A stretch of 64,000 bases of DNA from NCBI GenBank assembly GCA_033816765.1, contig CM066293.1, positions 434,001-498,000 of the forward strand. Direction: 5' to 3'. The position numbers and the translations under genes are program-made. Of the stretch, positions 31,924 to 43,600 are shown piece after piece. Position 1 is the stretch's first letter; every line of letters begins with the position of its first letter. This DNA comes from Nothopassalora personata (lineage: Eukaryota > Ascomycota > Dothideomycetes > Mycosphaerellales > Mycosphaerellaceae). A model generated the notes under the pieces. That model did not search any database, was not told the DNA's origin, and saw nothing but the letters and a program-made list of their open reading frames with translations.

Positions 31924-31955
31924 GTAATTGCCGGTTTTGTAAGCCTAGGCCACCG
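31924..31955 (-). repeat. Right terminal inverted repeat of outer transposon
   Basis: Inverse of 12039-12070; followed by TCGATCGG, the right copy of the 8-bp duplication. Confidence 0.75.
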
Positions 31956-31963
31956 TCGATCGG

Positions 31964-32173
31964 CCGATTCCGTGTTGGCGTGTCTCCGTCCTTCAAGTAG
32001 CTCTCCTTTGCTTCACGAGCTTCAGCTTGTCTGCTCTTCACGACAACAACCAACAACCAACAACCCCTCCCCTTCTTCATACCTCTTCTCCAACCACTCC
32101 CTCTCTTACACCCTCTTTTACTCCCCGCGACTGTGCGCAAATCACTTTCCGACCCCTAACACCGCCTTCCGAC
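31964..32173 (+). promoter_or_regulatory. Remaining promoter and 5' UTR of the Hrp1-like gene
   Basis: 210 bp between the transposon edge and the ATG. It has long pyrimidine-rich stretches (CCCCTCCCCTTCTTC and similar), common in fungal promoters/5' UTRs. Confidence 0.5.
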
Positions 32174-35041
32174 ATGGCTGACGCAGGTGACGACGAAGAT
32201 CTCTTCGCCGAGTAAGTGCTACATCATCACCTCACCCACCACCTAACATATTTCAGTCTCTATGACGACAACGGCGACGAATCCGCACCAGCGTCCGCGC
32301 CCGTCAAGACCGAGCCAGCGGCTCAGGCACCTCCCACCGCAGACGATGACTTCCAGCAGCCAGCGTCGGACCCCGTCATCGCGGCAGGCAGCCTCATCAA
32401 GAAAGAGGAACAGGATGACACGAAACTCGGCACACCGCAAGGTATGGGTGGTATGGACAACTACCAAGACGGCGGAGACTATCAAGACTCGCGGCCTGAG
32501 GAGCGCCCGATAGGCACGAAAGAGGACGGGTAAGTACATACAGTGATTCTGGCGATTCATTTGGCGGCCCGGCGGCCACAACATGAGTATGAGCATGAGC
32601 ACGAGCGAGCAGTGAGCACTGCGTAACATACTGGACCTGATTGAAGTAGACGTGCAATGCACAGTCTTCTACCTGCTGCCGATGTTAGGCATCAAGAGTG
32701 TATGGCAACTCTGCACGTGATATTTGGCCCCACCGCTTCACTCATTCGAAGTACACAACGAGACCACAGCCACCTTTCGGATGAGGCTTCATCTGCGCGA
32801 TGATGGCGCTGAAGGTATTCACGTGGAGGAGTCGAGTCGTTATGAGGCTCGGTGCAGGCTGCAGGTCTGTAAGGTTGGCACCCGAGACATGCAAGTACAC
32901 GTGCACACTGTTGCGTTTCGGCAGAAGAGGGAAATGGAGGGTCATGGAGCAACTGGACACTGTCATCAATGGTCCACTCTGGCTACTGTACTTTTTGGCC
33001 GCGAAACCTGACAGCAGACACAAGTCATACCAGAGAGAAGCAATAGCTTGATACGATAACTCCGCCTTGGCGACATAGCAGACAGACAGCAGAGAGAGCA
33101 GACAGGAGATAGCCGATAGTGTCATGCAGCTGAGAAGACGTCGTCACTCTGAAAGTCTTAGACTTGAAGGCCAGATGGACATCATCGCCAGCAGATATGC
33201 ATACAATCAGCTTGATATGCCGCAACGAGACATCAATCGATTCTACCATGCTTGCCATGCGCACTTTCGTTTGGACAGAGTTCGGCAGCCCCACGCCACT
33301 GGCATGAAGAACGGCGTGGCTGCGGACAGGCGGCACGTGCCCGACACGAGATAACGCTTGCATCCTCGCCTACAAACCAAGTCTGTCTGCATGCTGTATG
33401 GTCTACATCCCGGACATATCACGGCAACATACAAATGCCTGTGGTCTGGTGCCATATCCGCTGTGCGGAGCTCCAACAATGCTGCACCACGAGATGGACC
33501 ACTGCATGTCATCACGAGGGCAGGGAGCTTGGGCATGATGAGATGGATGTTCTTGAAGTGGCAATGGGATGGACGGACGGAAGGAATAAGGCTCGCTCAC
33601 GCTCATGCTAACAACGCAGATCGATGTACTGATTGTAACACCATATACTGACATATCATTGCAGAAAGATGTTCATTGGTGGCCTGAATTGGGAGACCAC
33701 AGACGGTAAGCTTGTGCCATACTGCACAAACATGTCTCATCAAGCTCTAACACCTTCTCAGAGTCACTCAAAAACTACTTCTCACAGTTTGGTGAGGTCG
33801 TCGAGTGCACTGTCATGCGCGATGGAGCAACAGGTCGCTCCCGGGGCTTCGGCTTCCTCACATTCAAGGATCCCAAGACCGTCAACACAGTCATGGTCAA
33901 GGAGCATCAACTCGACGGCAAGCTTGTAAGATTAAGTAACGACGTACACCGACGAAACAAATCAACTGACACTCACCAAAAGATTGACCCCAAGCGCGCC
34001 ATCCCCCGAGACGAACAAGAACGCACAGCCAAGATCTTCGTCGGCGGAGTGTCCCAAGACGCCACCGAAGCCGACTTCAAGGAGTTCTTCATGAAGTTTG
34101 GCCGCGTCCTTGACGCCACTCTCATGATGGACAAGGACACTGGTCGCCCACGAGGTTTCGGCTTCGTCACCTTCGACAACGACCTAGCAGTCGAACGTAC
34201 CCTCGAGGGGCCCCTCTCAATCCTCGGCAAGTCTATCGAAGTCAAGCGCGCCCAACCTCGAGGCAAGATGGGCGAAGACGAGCCTCCCCACTCCAAGTTC
34301 GGCCGCGGCGGCAAAGGCGGCGGCTGGGGCAACAACGGAGGTGGCAACAACGGCGGCTTCAACTCCAATCAAATGGCGCAAGGCGCTGGCGACGGCGCCG
34401 GTGGCCAAGTCAACGGCATGACCCCAGCCATGATGGCTCAGTATTGGCAGCGCATGCAGCAATATTTCGCCATGATGCAGGGCATGCAAGCCGGCAACAT
34501 GGGCGGCATGAACCCCGGTATGATGATGCAGAACCCGCAAATGATGGCCATGATGCAGCAAAGAGGCATGAACCCGCAGATGATGCAGCAGATGATGATG
34601 CAGCAACAGGCGCAGCAAGGACAAGGTCAGCAGGATGGCCAGAGCCCGATGAACAATGGATCTGGTAGTCCCGGACCTGGCGCTCAGAGGGGTGGCTTCA
34701 ACGCTCAAGAGCAGATGCTGTTCGAGCAGCAGAAGTACGAGCAGCAGCAGGCAGCGCGCATGCGCATGGCGCAGGGTGCAGGTGGCAATGCTTGGGACGG
34801 CATGTACGACGACGAGCCGCAGCCACAGGGTATGGGCGGCATGCGCGGTGGCTTCCGAGGCGGTCGCGGTGGAGGATTCCACAGAGGTGGAGGAGGAGGT
34901 CCACCAGCCGGTGCGCCCAACGCTCCAGCTGGAGCTCCCACTGGCCCGAAGAATGCCGGTCGGCCGGGCGCGAACTATCGCGGTGGTGGACGTGGTGGTC
35001 ATCGGGGTGGTTATCATCCTTATGCTAGGGGTGGTGGTTAG
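32174..35041 (+). CDS. HRP1: Hrp1/Nab4-type two-RRM RNA-binding protein
   Basis: RNA-binding protein of the yeast Hrp1 type, acting in mRNA 3'-end formation and export. Five exons: 32174-32211, 32257-32529, 33665-33705, 33762-33925, 33983-35041 (524 residues). Intron signals are good (GTAAGT/TTTCAG, GTAAGT/TTGCAG, GTAAGC/TCTCAG, GTAAGA/AAAAG). The N-terminus is acidic and disordered. RRM1 (about 105-180) has RNP2 'MFIGGL' and RNP1 'RGFGFLTF'. The linker has the Hrp1 signature 'IDPKRAIPRDEQ'. RRM2 (about 189-263) has 'KIFVGGV' and 'RGFGFVTF'. The C-terminal half is Met/Gln-rich, then RGG-rich. Intron 2 is 1,135 bp, far longer than the others. Intron 4 is 57 bp and stop-free, so retention would add 19 residues. 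Confidence 0.93.
32530..33664 (+). other. 1.1-kb intron of the Hrp1-like gene
   Basis: Donor GTAAGT and acceptor TACTGAC...TTGCAG are both strong and join 'KEDG' to 'KMFIGG' in frame. The intron has no recognisable gene; the ORFs in it look random. Confidence 0.75.
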
Positions 35042-35724
35042 GTAGGTGAGAACTCAACCCCTCTTGACCGAGGTGGGAGATGGTGCTAATGGAAGAGATG
35101 TAGGTACCTCCGGCTTCCAAGCGTAAGAGCAAGGAGAAGTACTTCCCTGACGCTCAGCTCGAGAAGCAGGACCATCCGTACTATGGCGGCTTGTACTACT
35201 AGCTGGTTGATTAGTGCGGATGGCTTGCTGAGCGAACTGGGCTAGGAAGCAAAGCTGGCTCGAATCATATCATCGTTCTTACGGCGTTCTCAGGGGTTGG
35301 GAAAACATCTCTCGGCGTAGGGATTCTGGCGATGCCGCGAGCATGGCTGGCGTGACTGTGGCTTTACACTATGAATCAGAAAGGCACGGGTACGATGCGA
35401 GATTGAGGTGGTTCTTTGGGACTGCTGTAATTCTGCTACTGTATCATGGAAAATGCTATGGAATGAAATTGAGTTGCTTTGTGCATTGCGTCGGTATCTC
35501 TCTCTTACTGTCTATCCTCGTCATGAACACCCTGCTGGCTGATGATCACGACGTAATTTCCCTATTACTGACCATGAATTGCATGTCCACAACCAGCGGG
35601 CGCTTCGCGCTGACTCCTCAACAACTCATCTTCTTTCACCAGGACTCTTCACTCACGATAGAACCCAGCGCCGGGTCATCCTCGACCGTGACCCATCATC
35701 CCTGTCCCATGGTACTCGACAAAA
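35042..35724. other. 3' region of Hrp1-like gene, possible extra exon
   Basis: Right after the stop come GTAGGTGAG-type donor sequences. At 35,104 a TAG acceptor is followed by a 32-codon open frame, 'VPPASKRKSKEKYFPDAQLE' and on to TAG at about 35,202, that looks coding. It may be a 3' UTR intron or an alternative C-terminus. The remainder holds nothing I recognise. Confidence 0.35.
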
Positions 35725-36759
35725 TCAGTTCGCGAAATGTTCCCAGAGGTCGCGTTGGTTCTCAGTCCTGTACACAAACTCCTTGGCGATTTCGTCCAAG
35801 TCCCACATCTCGAGCCCGAACCGTCCTTTCATGATCCCGTCCTCCCGGATACGCTTCATAGCCGCCTGGACTACGCTTCTCAGCCTGGCATGAGGTGCGT
35901 GGATGTCTCTGATAACCTCCTTCCCGACGACCCGAAGCTTGCCTAATTCCGCGTGCAGCTCGACCCTGAAGAAGGTGCGGAACGGGTTGCCAATGTCGAG
36001 TTGGACCTTGCTGAATTGCAGTCCGTCTAAGCTTTCGAGGTGTTTTCTCTGATGCGCGGAAAGTTGGAGCTTGCCGCAGGTTTGGATGCGAGTCTCTTGG
36101 AGGTATAGCTTCTTGATACATGAGTCGTAGTTGGCCCAGACCTTGACGGTGAAGGTGGTGCATTTGACGTAGGCGGCGAGGATGTCGACTGCGTGTTCGG
36201 GGTAGAGATCGCTGAGATCGGGGATCTTGAACTTTTCGAGTGGGATGGTATTGCCGCTGAAGAGCTGCTCCAGGATGGCAGCGCGGCTGGCTTCGTCATA
36301 TTCTCGAAGGTCAATGGCATCGTCCTCGTTGCTTCCTGTCGAGCTGTTCGGCGACGTTTGTGGTGCTTGACCTTGGGCAGTCGGTTTTGCTTCTACGGCC
36401 ATGCTTGACTCGTCTGGTGATGTGCAGCGGTTGGGATCGGCAGGAATAGCGGCGGCCTCGTGTACCACAGCGGATCCTTCTCGTGGCGTATCATCTGTGG
36501 ATGGCTCTTGGTCGTCATTCAGGTCCAGGTACATATTCAGCGTCTTGAGTGCGTGCGCGCCAGGATACATAATTGGCTCTTGGCTGTCGGCGTCGTTGCT
36601 CGGCGGTGTAAACTTGGGGATGCCAGGTCGAGCTGTCGGCGATGATGACATGCTGTGGTTGTTGTAACCATATGGGTCAATTGGATGGTCTTGCTCGTCG
36701 CTGCTGTCAGCGTCGGCTTCCGTCGTGACGTAGTTGAACTCCGCATTGAATCGCCTCAT
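35725..36759 (-). CDS. Hypothetical protein, family not recognised
   Basis: Single-exon frame of 344 codons, convergent with the Hrp1-like gene. The N-terminal 160 residues are polar and disordered. The rest is a folded-looking region: 'EQLFSGNTIPLEKFKIPDLS', 'AVDILAAYVKCTTFTVKVW', 'IRDIHAPHARLRSVVQAAMK', ending 'FVYRTENQRDLWEHFAN'. The layout (disordered head, about 180-residue domain) resembles small uncharacterised Pezizomycotina proteins. No catalytic motif or membrane segment is visible. Codon use matches the neighbouring genes, so I think it is real; the function is unknown. Confidence 0.7.
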   Translation of the reverse strand: MRRFNAEFNYVTTEADADSSDEQDHPIDPYGYNNHSMSSSPTARPGIPKFTPPSNDADSQEPIMYPGAHALKTLNMYLDLNDDQEPSTDDTPREGSAVVHEAAAIPADPNRCTSPDESSMAVEAKPTAQGQAPQTSPNSSTGSNEDDAIDLREYDEASRAAILEQLFSGNTIPLEKFKIPDLSDLYPEHAVDILAAYVKCTTFTVKVWANYDSCIKKLYLQETRIQTCGKLQLSAHQRKHLESLDGLQFSKVQLDIGNPFRTFFRVELHAELGKLRVVGKEVIRDIHAPHARLRSVVQAAMKRIREDGIMKGRFGLEMWDLDEIAKEFVYRTENQRDLWEHFAN

Positions 36760-37209
36760 GATGGTGGACCTCGGAGCTGCTGATGTAGAGGAAGTTGCGT
36801 AGGGTGAAGGGGAAGGCGGCGATGCGGCGGATGAAGGCGAGTGTCTCTTTGGCGGACGCGGGTCTGGGGGGCGGAGTCTTGGAGCAAACGCTTTGGGTCC
36901 TTCAAGCTGTCGTCCATGGATGGTCTTGCGTTGGACTGTTCACGGTGCTACCTCGTTGCATGTGCGGCGATCTGCTTGGCCGCGTTCCTGGATGTGGTCG
37001 AGAAGTGACATCTTGTCTTGCGGACCTCGAGTGCAGGCGTTCTCGCTAGTCGTGGTCGTGGTCGTGCCTGCGTTCACGCTCTTTATTGTAAGTGTCTCAC
37101 TCAGTATGAAGAAGCGGTCGCGTGAGCGGTGCTCGATGCTCCCACTCGACGTTCACAAAAAGAAGCGCCGAGCGGCACAGGCAACAGCACTGAGGCGTGC
37201 ATGTCACTC
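36760..37209. other. Intergenic, no gene recognised
   Basis: 450 bp upstream of the hypothetical gene at 35,725-36,759 and downstream of the gene at 37,210-38,058. Only short, non-credible ORFs. Confidence 0.45.
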
Positions 37210-38058
37210 TCACATGCCGTGGCACAACGTTTGCTCTCTGCCATCCGATAGTGCCAACCACGTCTCGATGTGTCCCGCATGAAGCGGTTGTCTGTCATCA
37301 CAAACAAGTCGCCAGTCTCTTCTCCAAGACTCTGCACGCAGCAGACGATTGATGAAAAGGCGCCACTCGTGACGAGGGTGAAGGTTTGCCAAAAATTCCT
37401 TGCCGATCCGAAGACCAACAAGAGCCTGTAGATGGGTTAGCATACGCGCGAAGCATGTTGTTGATGGGTTGGAAGGGAGCTTACGGTCTGTTGATAGTTT
37501 TCAACTAGCAAAAACGCAATCTCGGACGAATCCTCACTGATATGCGTAATGCCCTTGCACTCTGGAATGCTGTTAGTGTGTTGTTCAAGTGTGCTGCGGA
37601 GTTGGGGAGACAAACCGGAATAGTTCTGGAAAGAGTTTGAAAGCGAAGAAATTATTTATGCTTGGTGAGAGTGGCTCGTGCCCTCGAAGAGCCTCTTTGC
37701 CCACAAAGTAGAGAACAGTGATGACAGAATGAGTAGCAGTCTCAGCACATCGAGGCCCTCGGGAGCACGTTCACTGAGCCTTGTCAGCAATGGGCATGAG
37801 CTGGTTGAGATGCCCGGGTGCCGGATAGACTTCGGCTAGTTCATACGTCAAATTGACATGTTCATACAGCTGTACCTCAATTTCAGAGTACTTGATATAT
37901 GCCTGGAAGGCGAGGATACATGTGTAGCGCGGAAGACGTGGTTCGGTGAGAAGGTCGAGGCAACCCTCCTTGCAGGCTGCATCGCAGTTAGCACATCGCA
38001 CGCATAGCAAGTCATTTGGGCATCTGTGGAGCCTCTTGCTCCGTAGATGGCATGACAT
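37210..38058 (-). CDS. Probable multi-exon hypothetical gene
   Basis: Minus-strand gene with unknown function. The last two exons are well supported: 37561-37485 ('CKGITHISEDSSEIAFLLVE', ending NYQQT) and 37425-37210 ('ALVGLRIGKEFLANLHPRHE'...'LCHGM'), joined by an intron at 37484-37426 (GTAAGC...CTAAC...TACAG). Another intron, 37615-37562, precedes them. Upstream, 38058-37771 is open and Cys-rich near its start ('CPNDLLCVRCANCDAACKEG') and ends at a possible GTGAAC donor. A perfect GTAAGT at about 38,103-38,098 may join a still earlier exon ('DPDEEEQKVEEYSNEARVYH'). I could not connect the middle exons in frame, so the gene may be partly decayed. Confidence 0.45.
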
Positions 38059-38129
38059 TGGCTATCTCAGGCACCGGGCACACATTCATTCTCGTACTTA
38101 CCGCTTCGTAGCGCGCGTGGTACACTCGA

Positions 38130-39240
38130 GCCTCGTTCGAATACTCCTCCACCTTTTGCTCTTCTTCGTCAGGATCACCTGGCTGATGCACTGGCCTTGC
38201 AGGATGCGGCCGACAAGAATGCCGTCAAGGGGCGAAGCAGCACCTCTCCAGAAGTTCTTCGTTCATACGAGCTCAATCATCTGAGAATCAGCAAGGTTGA
38301 TTTCGCGTCGCAATGCGGCGTCTTACTCTAGAATGGCGGTCTCCGCGCGCGTTCTCTTGACTACAACAGACATGCTGCGCAAGAAAAGGCAGCCGTTGGG
38401 GACCCAAAGGGCACACAGGCGGCAGAGAAGGCCGACGTTGATGTTACCACCTGACGCAGGCTGACGCGAACGCAGCTATGTCGAGATTGCGACAGTATCT
38501 TGAGTGCTTTCCCAACAACTTGGTCAAGCTGAACCACTCGATGAAGACATTGCTACTGCACCATGCGCTGGCTTCTGGAACGACCGGTCAGATCCCGTAC
38601 ACAATCAGACGAAGTCTCATCGACACCAAGCCAAGTCTCGTCGTTGAAGTCGCCCACTTCGACATCAACCCCGGATCCGCAGGCGCGCTGACCACCAGAG
38701 TCGCACTGCCACTCAACAGTGATCCTCGCGACATCGATGTGCCAGACCATGAGGCTCACAGTTGAGCGGCAGGCCTTGCAGTAACAGCTGTAAGACCTTG
38801 ACACTCTGTACCAACAACATGAGCGGGGACGACAGCAAGTTCGAGACTGGGCGGAGGCTGAGATTGCTCGGCTGAAGGATGAGATGATGAGTCTTATTGG
38901 CGAGGAGAAGATGAAGGCACGAACTTTCCTCAGATTGGTAGAGCTTCAAAATAGATGCCCACGTATGCTGAAGTGGCTTGTGATTTGCACTGTTCCAATC
39001 ATTTCCAAGACGTCTTCACATGAGTGTCGCCGTTGTCGCGGAGCGATCGCGACCACTGCATCGAACTTCAGGCAGCATGTAGTCAGCAACGAGATCTTTC
39101 CACCATCTCAGTGGCTCAGACGCTTTGGGATAGGCTGGACAAGCTCAGGCTGCCGCTGCGCGACACGTGACTCCACCGAAACGCGAGCAACTTCTCGAGG
39201 AGCTTACCTCAGTAAACTCAGACTCGCCGCAGGAATTGGC
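38130..39240 (+). pseudogene. Decayed gene, frameshifted
   Basis: Successive plus-strand pieces look coding but change frame or hit stops: 'LADALALQDAADKNAVKGRS' and 'LNHLRISKVDFASQCGVLL' (38,180-38,330), 'RQYLECFPNNLVKLNHSMKT' (38,490), 'DWAEAEIARLKDEMMSLIGE' and 'KMKARTFLRLVELQN' (38,850-38,960). The composition is helical and charged. I do not recognise the family. It abuts the second transposon block. Confidence 0.4.
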
Positions 39241-39296
39241 TTTGGCTTCGCCTAGCGCACGCGCTAGGCTCGCTTAAGCTCGCTTCAGCTCCGTTA

Positions 39297-39385
39297 AGCA
39301 CGGTTCTGCACCGTTTAGCCAATTAGAGGGCTAGGAGCGCTAATTCGCGTAGCGAGTCTAAGACTAAATGGGGCTGTTTTAGTAT
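39297..39385 (+). repeat. Left terminal inverted repeat region, second TIR element
   Basis: Imperfect inverse of 54363-54452. A 9-bp-arm palindrome (GCCTAGCGC/GCGCTAGGC) lies just outside at 39250-39269. Confidence 0.55.
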
Positions 39386-39734
39386 ATACGAATTTAGCCC
39401 TGTATATAAACAAGTACTATTACATTCGAAGGCATACATCTCTATTACTACGTTGCTCTATCGCCTTAATAACTACTATATTCGACAGCGTACGCTCGGC
39501 GCTTTTAATTGAATTAATAATAGCGCCGTCTACTTATTATAATTACCTATAATCGCCGTCCGCGCGACACGAGTCCTTACTACACGCCTTCGAAGATGTA
39601 GAGTTAGAAGAATCGTTAGACGAGTACTCCGATGCCGATAATAACGCCCCTAATAGCGACGAAGAGGAGGACTACATTAGATTCCCTCCGGTTATGCTAC
39701 GAAGTCTACACGCGCCGCGCACTACGGAGCCTAC

Positions 39735-40128
39735 TAAAGTCTACTAACTACCCTATGTAGGCCTATCCGAGTTGTAGTAGTATAGAGCGGCGCTTATGTA
39801 AGTAGAGGTATTTACCGGTCCCGGGACCGTGAAATTAGGTCACGTAACGAGTAGCGTAGTAGCTAGATAAAATAAGAGAATTAGCGGACCTAAACCCCTA
39901 TACCCTCTACTCGAGAGGTATGAATTGAATTGTTACCTTAATGCTACGCTTATAATGCTTAACTGCGTAGTATATATCTTAATAGCTATACTAGGTCCCG
40001 CTAGCTCACCTAAATGTCTAATTAAACCTAAATGAAATTAGGGTAAGTTGGACCTAAGGGACTCCTCCTCTAAACCTAAGGTTAACATAACTAAACCTAA
40101 GGTTAATATGACTAATTAGTCGTTAATA
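39735..40128 (-). repeat. 3' LTR of the 12.2-kb element
   Basis: 394 bp, same length as 51561-51954. Includes an imperfect copy of the palindrome ACCGGTCCCGGGACCGT at 39814-39830. Confidence 0.87.
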
Positions 40129-40689
40129 TATCCTCCCCTATTACGAACCTGTCCTTAGGTTCTAAAGTAGTAAGCTCGGATACTATAGGTAGCTTAGTTA
40201 GTCGCTGTAAGCTAGGGTAGTCTTATAGTAGTATAGTAGCTTACCCTACTATCTAGCTTAACATATAAGATGTTAGGTAACCTAGGGCCTCCTAGCGACA
40301 GTTTATAAAGGTCGAAAGGATATCTTTAATAGAGACCGTAATAGGTAACGTTAATAATCCGCGACTCGCGTCCGTCGCACTACGTTAACGTATGCTACGA
40401 AACTAGTGAGGGATTAGATAGCTATGTTAGTATTAATCGAGCGGGCTAGATAGTCGAATAACGTAAACGCTACTTATAAGACAAGTAAGCGTTAGTACTA
40501 GTAACCTAATAAATCTAAAGACGAGTCTACCGCGTAGCTAGAAGGTAAGTTAAGGGGAGATAAGTAACTATAAGAAACAAGTAAGATCTAAGGACTAGAA
40601 GCACCTATACCCGAAGCATTAGAACTAGAATTAGAACTAGAATTAGAACTAGAATCCCATAGGCTATAGCTGTAGCCGGAAATTAACTA

Positions 40690-43600
40690 GAAACTAGGAG
40701 CCTATAAACCCGCACTAACTACTCAGTTCCACTCATTCTTACATAACTCCTTTGTCTAGACCTACTCGTTATCGTAGCTAACACTAGTCTTACTAGACGC
40801 GTCCCTAAGTAGCTAGCTAGTAAAGTTCCTATAGTAGTTACGGAAGAAGCTCTTATTACGCCCTTCGCTTATGAAGCACATCTACTCGAGAGTAGTAACT
40901 AAGCTAAGCTACTTGTCTATCAATTTTATAGCTCGGACGCGCTAATTATGCATCTTCTTATAGAAGAGCTCCGAGTCTAGGCGGACCGTAGCATTAAGCC
41001 ACCTCCTAGCATTAAGGATGACTTCGTTATCGTTCTAAGACTTTAAACCCGCTAGGGTATCGGATAGAGGGCTAATGCTACTAAGGTGTACGGCCGTAGG
41101 AAAAGGATAGCCGGGTACTAGGCGTCGATACTTAAACCCTATAGCGCTCTTACTTAGCGTCTTAAAGTCACGATAGAGGTCTATTACCTAGTGCATGCTC
41201 TAGCTTCTCTAGAGTTTAAGATAGTTATCGTCGCGGATCTCGATAAAGTAAGGGTTAATCTAACGTAGTGTCCTCTTATATACGGCCTACCTTATTAGAA
41301 CGCCTATAGTAGTTACCCGCATTTACCTAGCGCTTAGGTCCTCTCTAAACTAGCTAATGCTGTTCTTACTTAGGTAATTCTAGACCCTAACCGAGAAGAA
41401 ACGCTTAAATCGGCCGTCTTCTATATAGTCGTTAATCTAGCACTACTGGATGAACTCTCCGGCATTCCCTTTATTATAAAAACCGTGTAAAAACTCCGGC
41501 CCACTAGTGCCCTCTAAGTTAAGAGAGTATAGTATGTTAAGCCGGTTACTAGTCTAGTAGTTTTCAATTTCGAGGTTTAAGTCGACCCTAGTATACTATA
41601 CTATAGTGTTCGCGTCACCCCCCTAATAAGCCCTATTAAAGCTAAAAATCGTAGGCCTAGGGAAGGAGATAAACCGAGTATAGTGTTAAGGGTATAGCGC
41701 CACTTATAAGAGCTATAGCCCGGGGTCTTATCGCATAATCTATTAGCTTAGAGAATACTACATGTTCTAGTAGACGCCGTCGTTACTAACCTTATTTAAT
41801 TCTCGTAGGTACTATCGGTATACGTCGAATTCCCGACTTATTATCTCTCTAACTATTTTAACCCGCGGCGCTAGTTTAGCGTTATTATACTAGTATAGCA
41901 TGTTACTATTAATGTAGGTACCGGTACTATTAAGATCGGCTTAGTTAGCTTTATCGATACTAAATTTGTCGAGGATCTAGTTATAGTTAGTATACGTAAC
42001 GATACTACTCGTAGTGCCGACTTTGCCTCGAACACGGAGGTAGCTAAGCGGGTTAATAGTCTTCTAACTACGCTTATTAGGGCGAAACCACGACCTATTC
42101 TTTACCTTAATAGCTAAAAAACTCTTACCTTTAAAGAGCTAGTCTTGGACCTTAAGCGCGCGCTTACATAGGGTATTAGCGGTAATACCGGGATTCGTAA
42201 CGAAGTAGAGGGCCTTACAGTAGAAATCTCGAACATACTAATCGCACATTATAGCGCTAACCTCACTATCCCTCTTAAGAACGTCCGAGACAGCATATTC
42301 GAGCATCTTAAGGCCCGCCATCCGGTACTTAGGTAGCTAGTTAATACTATCTACATTAATTAAGTTTCTAAACTTAATGCTACAGTACCGCTTATTATAG
42401 GTGCAGTTAGTGCGCTTAATCCGGAGGGCCTCGTCTTCTTATAGGATCTAATCTTTAAAGACTAATACATCCCTAATTATAGCCAAAGGTAATATAGTAA
42501 GTATCGGATTGCTATTCTTAGTTAAGGCCGGAGTAGATCGTAGGGTGCTAACCGGTGTACCTAGCGGACTGCCCTTGCGTATAGGTACGCTATCTAGCGT
42601 TCGGTTAGGCGAGGATCGAGTAGGCGTAGTTATACCCTTACCTATACCCTCGCCTATACGGAGCTACTTAAGTCGACTCGACTTACGACCGCCTCTCGAT
42701 AGGACTGTAGGCTAGGTAGAAGCTAGTAGTAGAGTTAGCGTAGTACTCTTTACACGTCCTTTACCTTTACTACCCGGTAGTAGCTAACGTAGCTATTGCT
42801 AGCTAGATAGTCTAGGTTAATCTATACTATCCTCTAGGGACGCGGACTTCTTAGTAATAGTACCCTCTATAAAGTATAGAAGGCTATCCTTATAGACGGC
42901 TAGGCGGTGTCTTCTAATAATCTCCCTACTCTTAGCCGACTACGGATTAATGCTACGTGCTTTAGCCTCCCTATCGCACCGGGTAAGATTACTAGGCTCT
43001 AGAATTCGCTTACGATCTATACCCTTACGGCCGATCCTCATACGCTAGATTAATGCCCTCTAAATTCTACTAATAGCCCTACTGTAGTCTAGGTACTTAT
43101 TAATAAAGGCTGTAAACTGGCGGCGCCCGCTGTTAGTACTATAAAGCTCGGAGATAACGCGTCGATTAAGAATCTTGTTGTCTATCTACTATAGCTAGTA
43201 GCGGGTAAGCGTAGCTCGAAGAGTCTTCTCTCGGTTACGAATCTCTAAACCGGTCTTACGAATCTTACCGACGATGGGAAACAAGACATCGAGCTTCTTA
43301 TTACTAAGGAATTTATCCTAGTAGCTCTTACCTATACCGCTCTTAACTTCCTCGAAAAACAGGTTAACCTAGACAGAGTAGTCTTCGAACACCTTCTTAA
43401 AGCCCTTATAGAAGTCCTTTAATACCTTAACCCGCTTCTAAGGACTAAGCTCTCGGAACATAACATTAGCGGCGGACTTCGGCGTGTTCGTGTTAGTAAG
43501 GATATGCTTAACGTTGTCCGGTAGGCGAAGGGACTCGAACAAGGTCTAAGGTAGGCGGGTAAGCCTAGTAACAGTACTAGTAAGCGCTATGCTCGAGCTA

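Larger units (their letters stand above)
12039..31955. mobile_element. Old RIP-degraded TIR DNA transposon (outer layer), interrupted
   Basis: The two ends are inverted copies of each other: 12039-12070 and 31924-31955 share 'GTGGCCTAGGCTTACAAA' with few mismatches over 32 bp and begin CAGTGG / CGGTGG. They are flanked by 8-bp direct repeats, ACGATCGG at 12031-12038 and TCGATCGG at 31956-31963 (7/8 match). Without the nested retroelement the element is about 4.8 kb. The CAG-type ends and 8-bp duplication are hAT-like, but the only coding sequence I recognise is an integrase-core gene. Both arms are packed with AGCGAGTC-type octamers and with TAG/CTA, as expected after heavy RIP. Confidence 0.72.

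Noticed and set aside
34217..35017. 266-codon minus-strand His/Leu-rich frame
   Set aside because: Antisense of the repetitive Gln/Met/Gly-rich end of the Hrp1-like gene.
42509..42715. 68-codon plus-strand ORF as a small gene
   Set aside because: Antisense to the long RIP-broken minus-strand frame.
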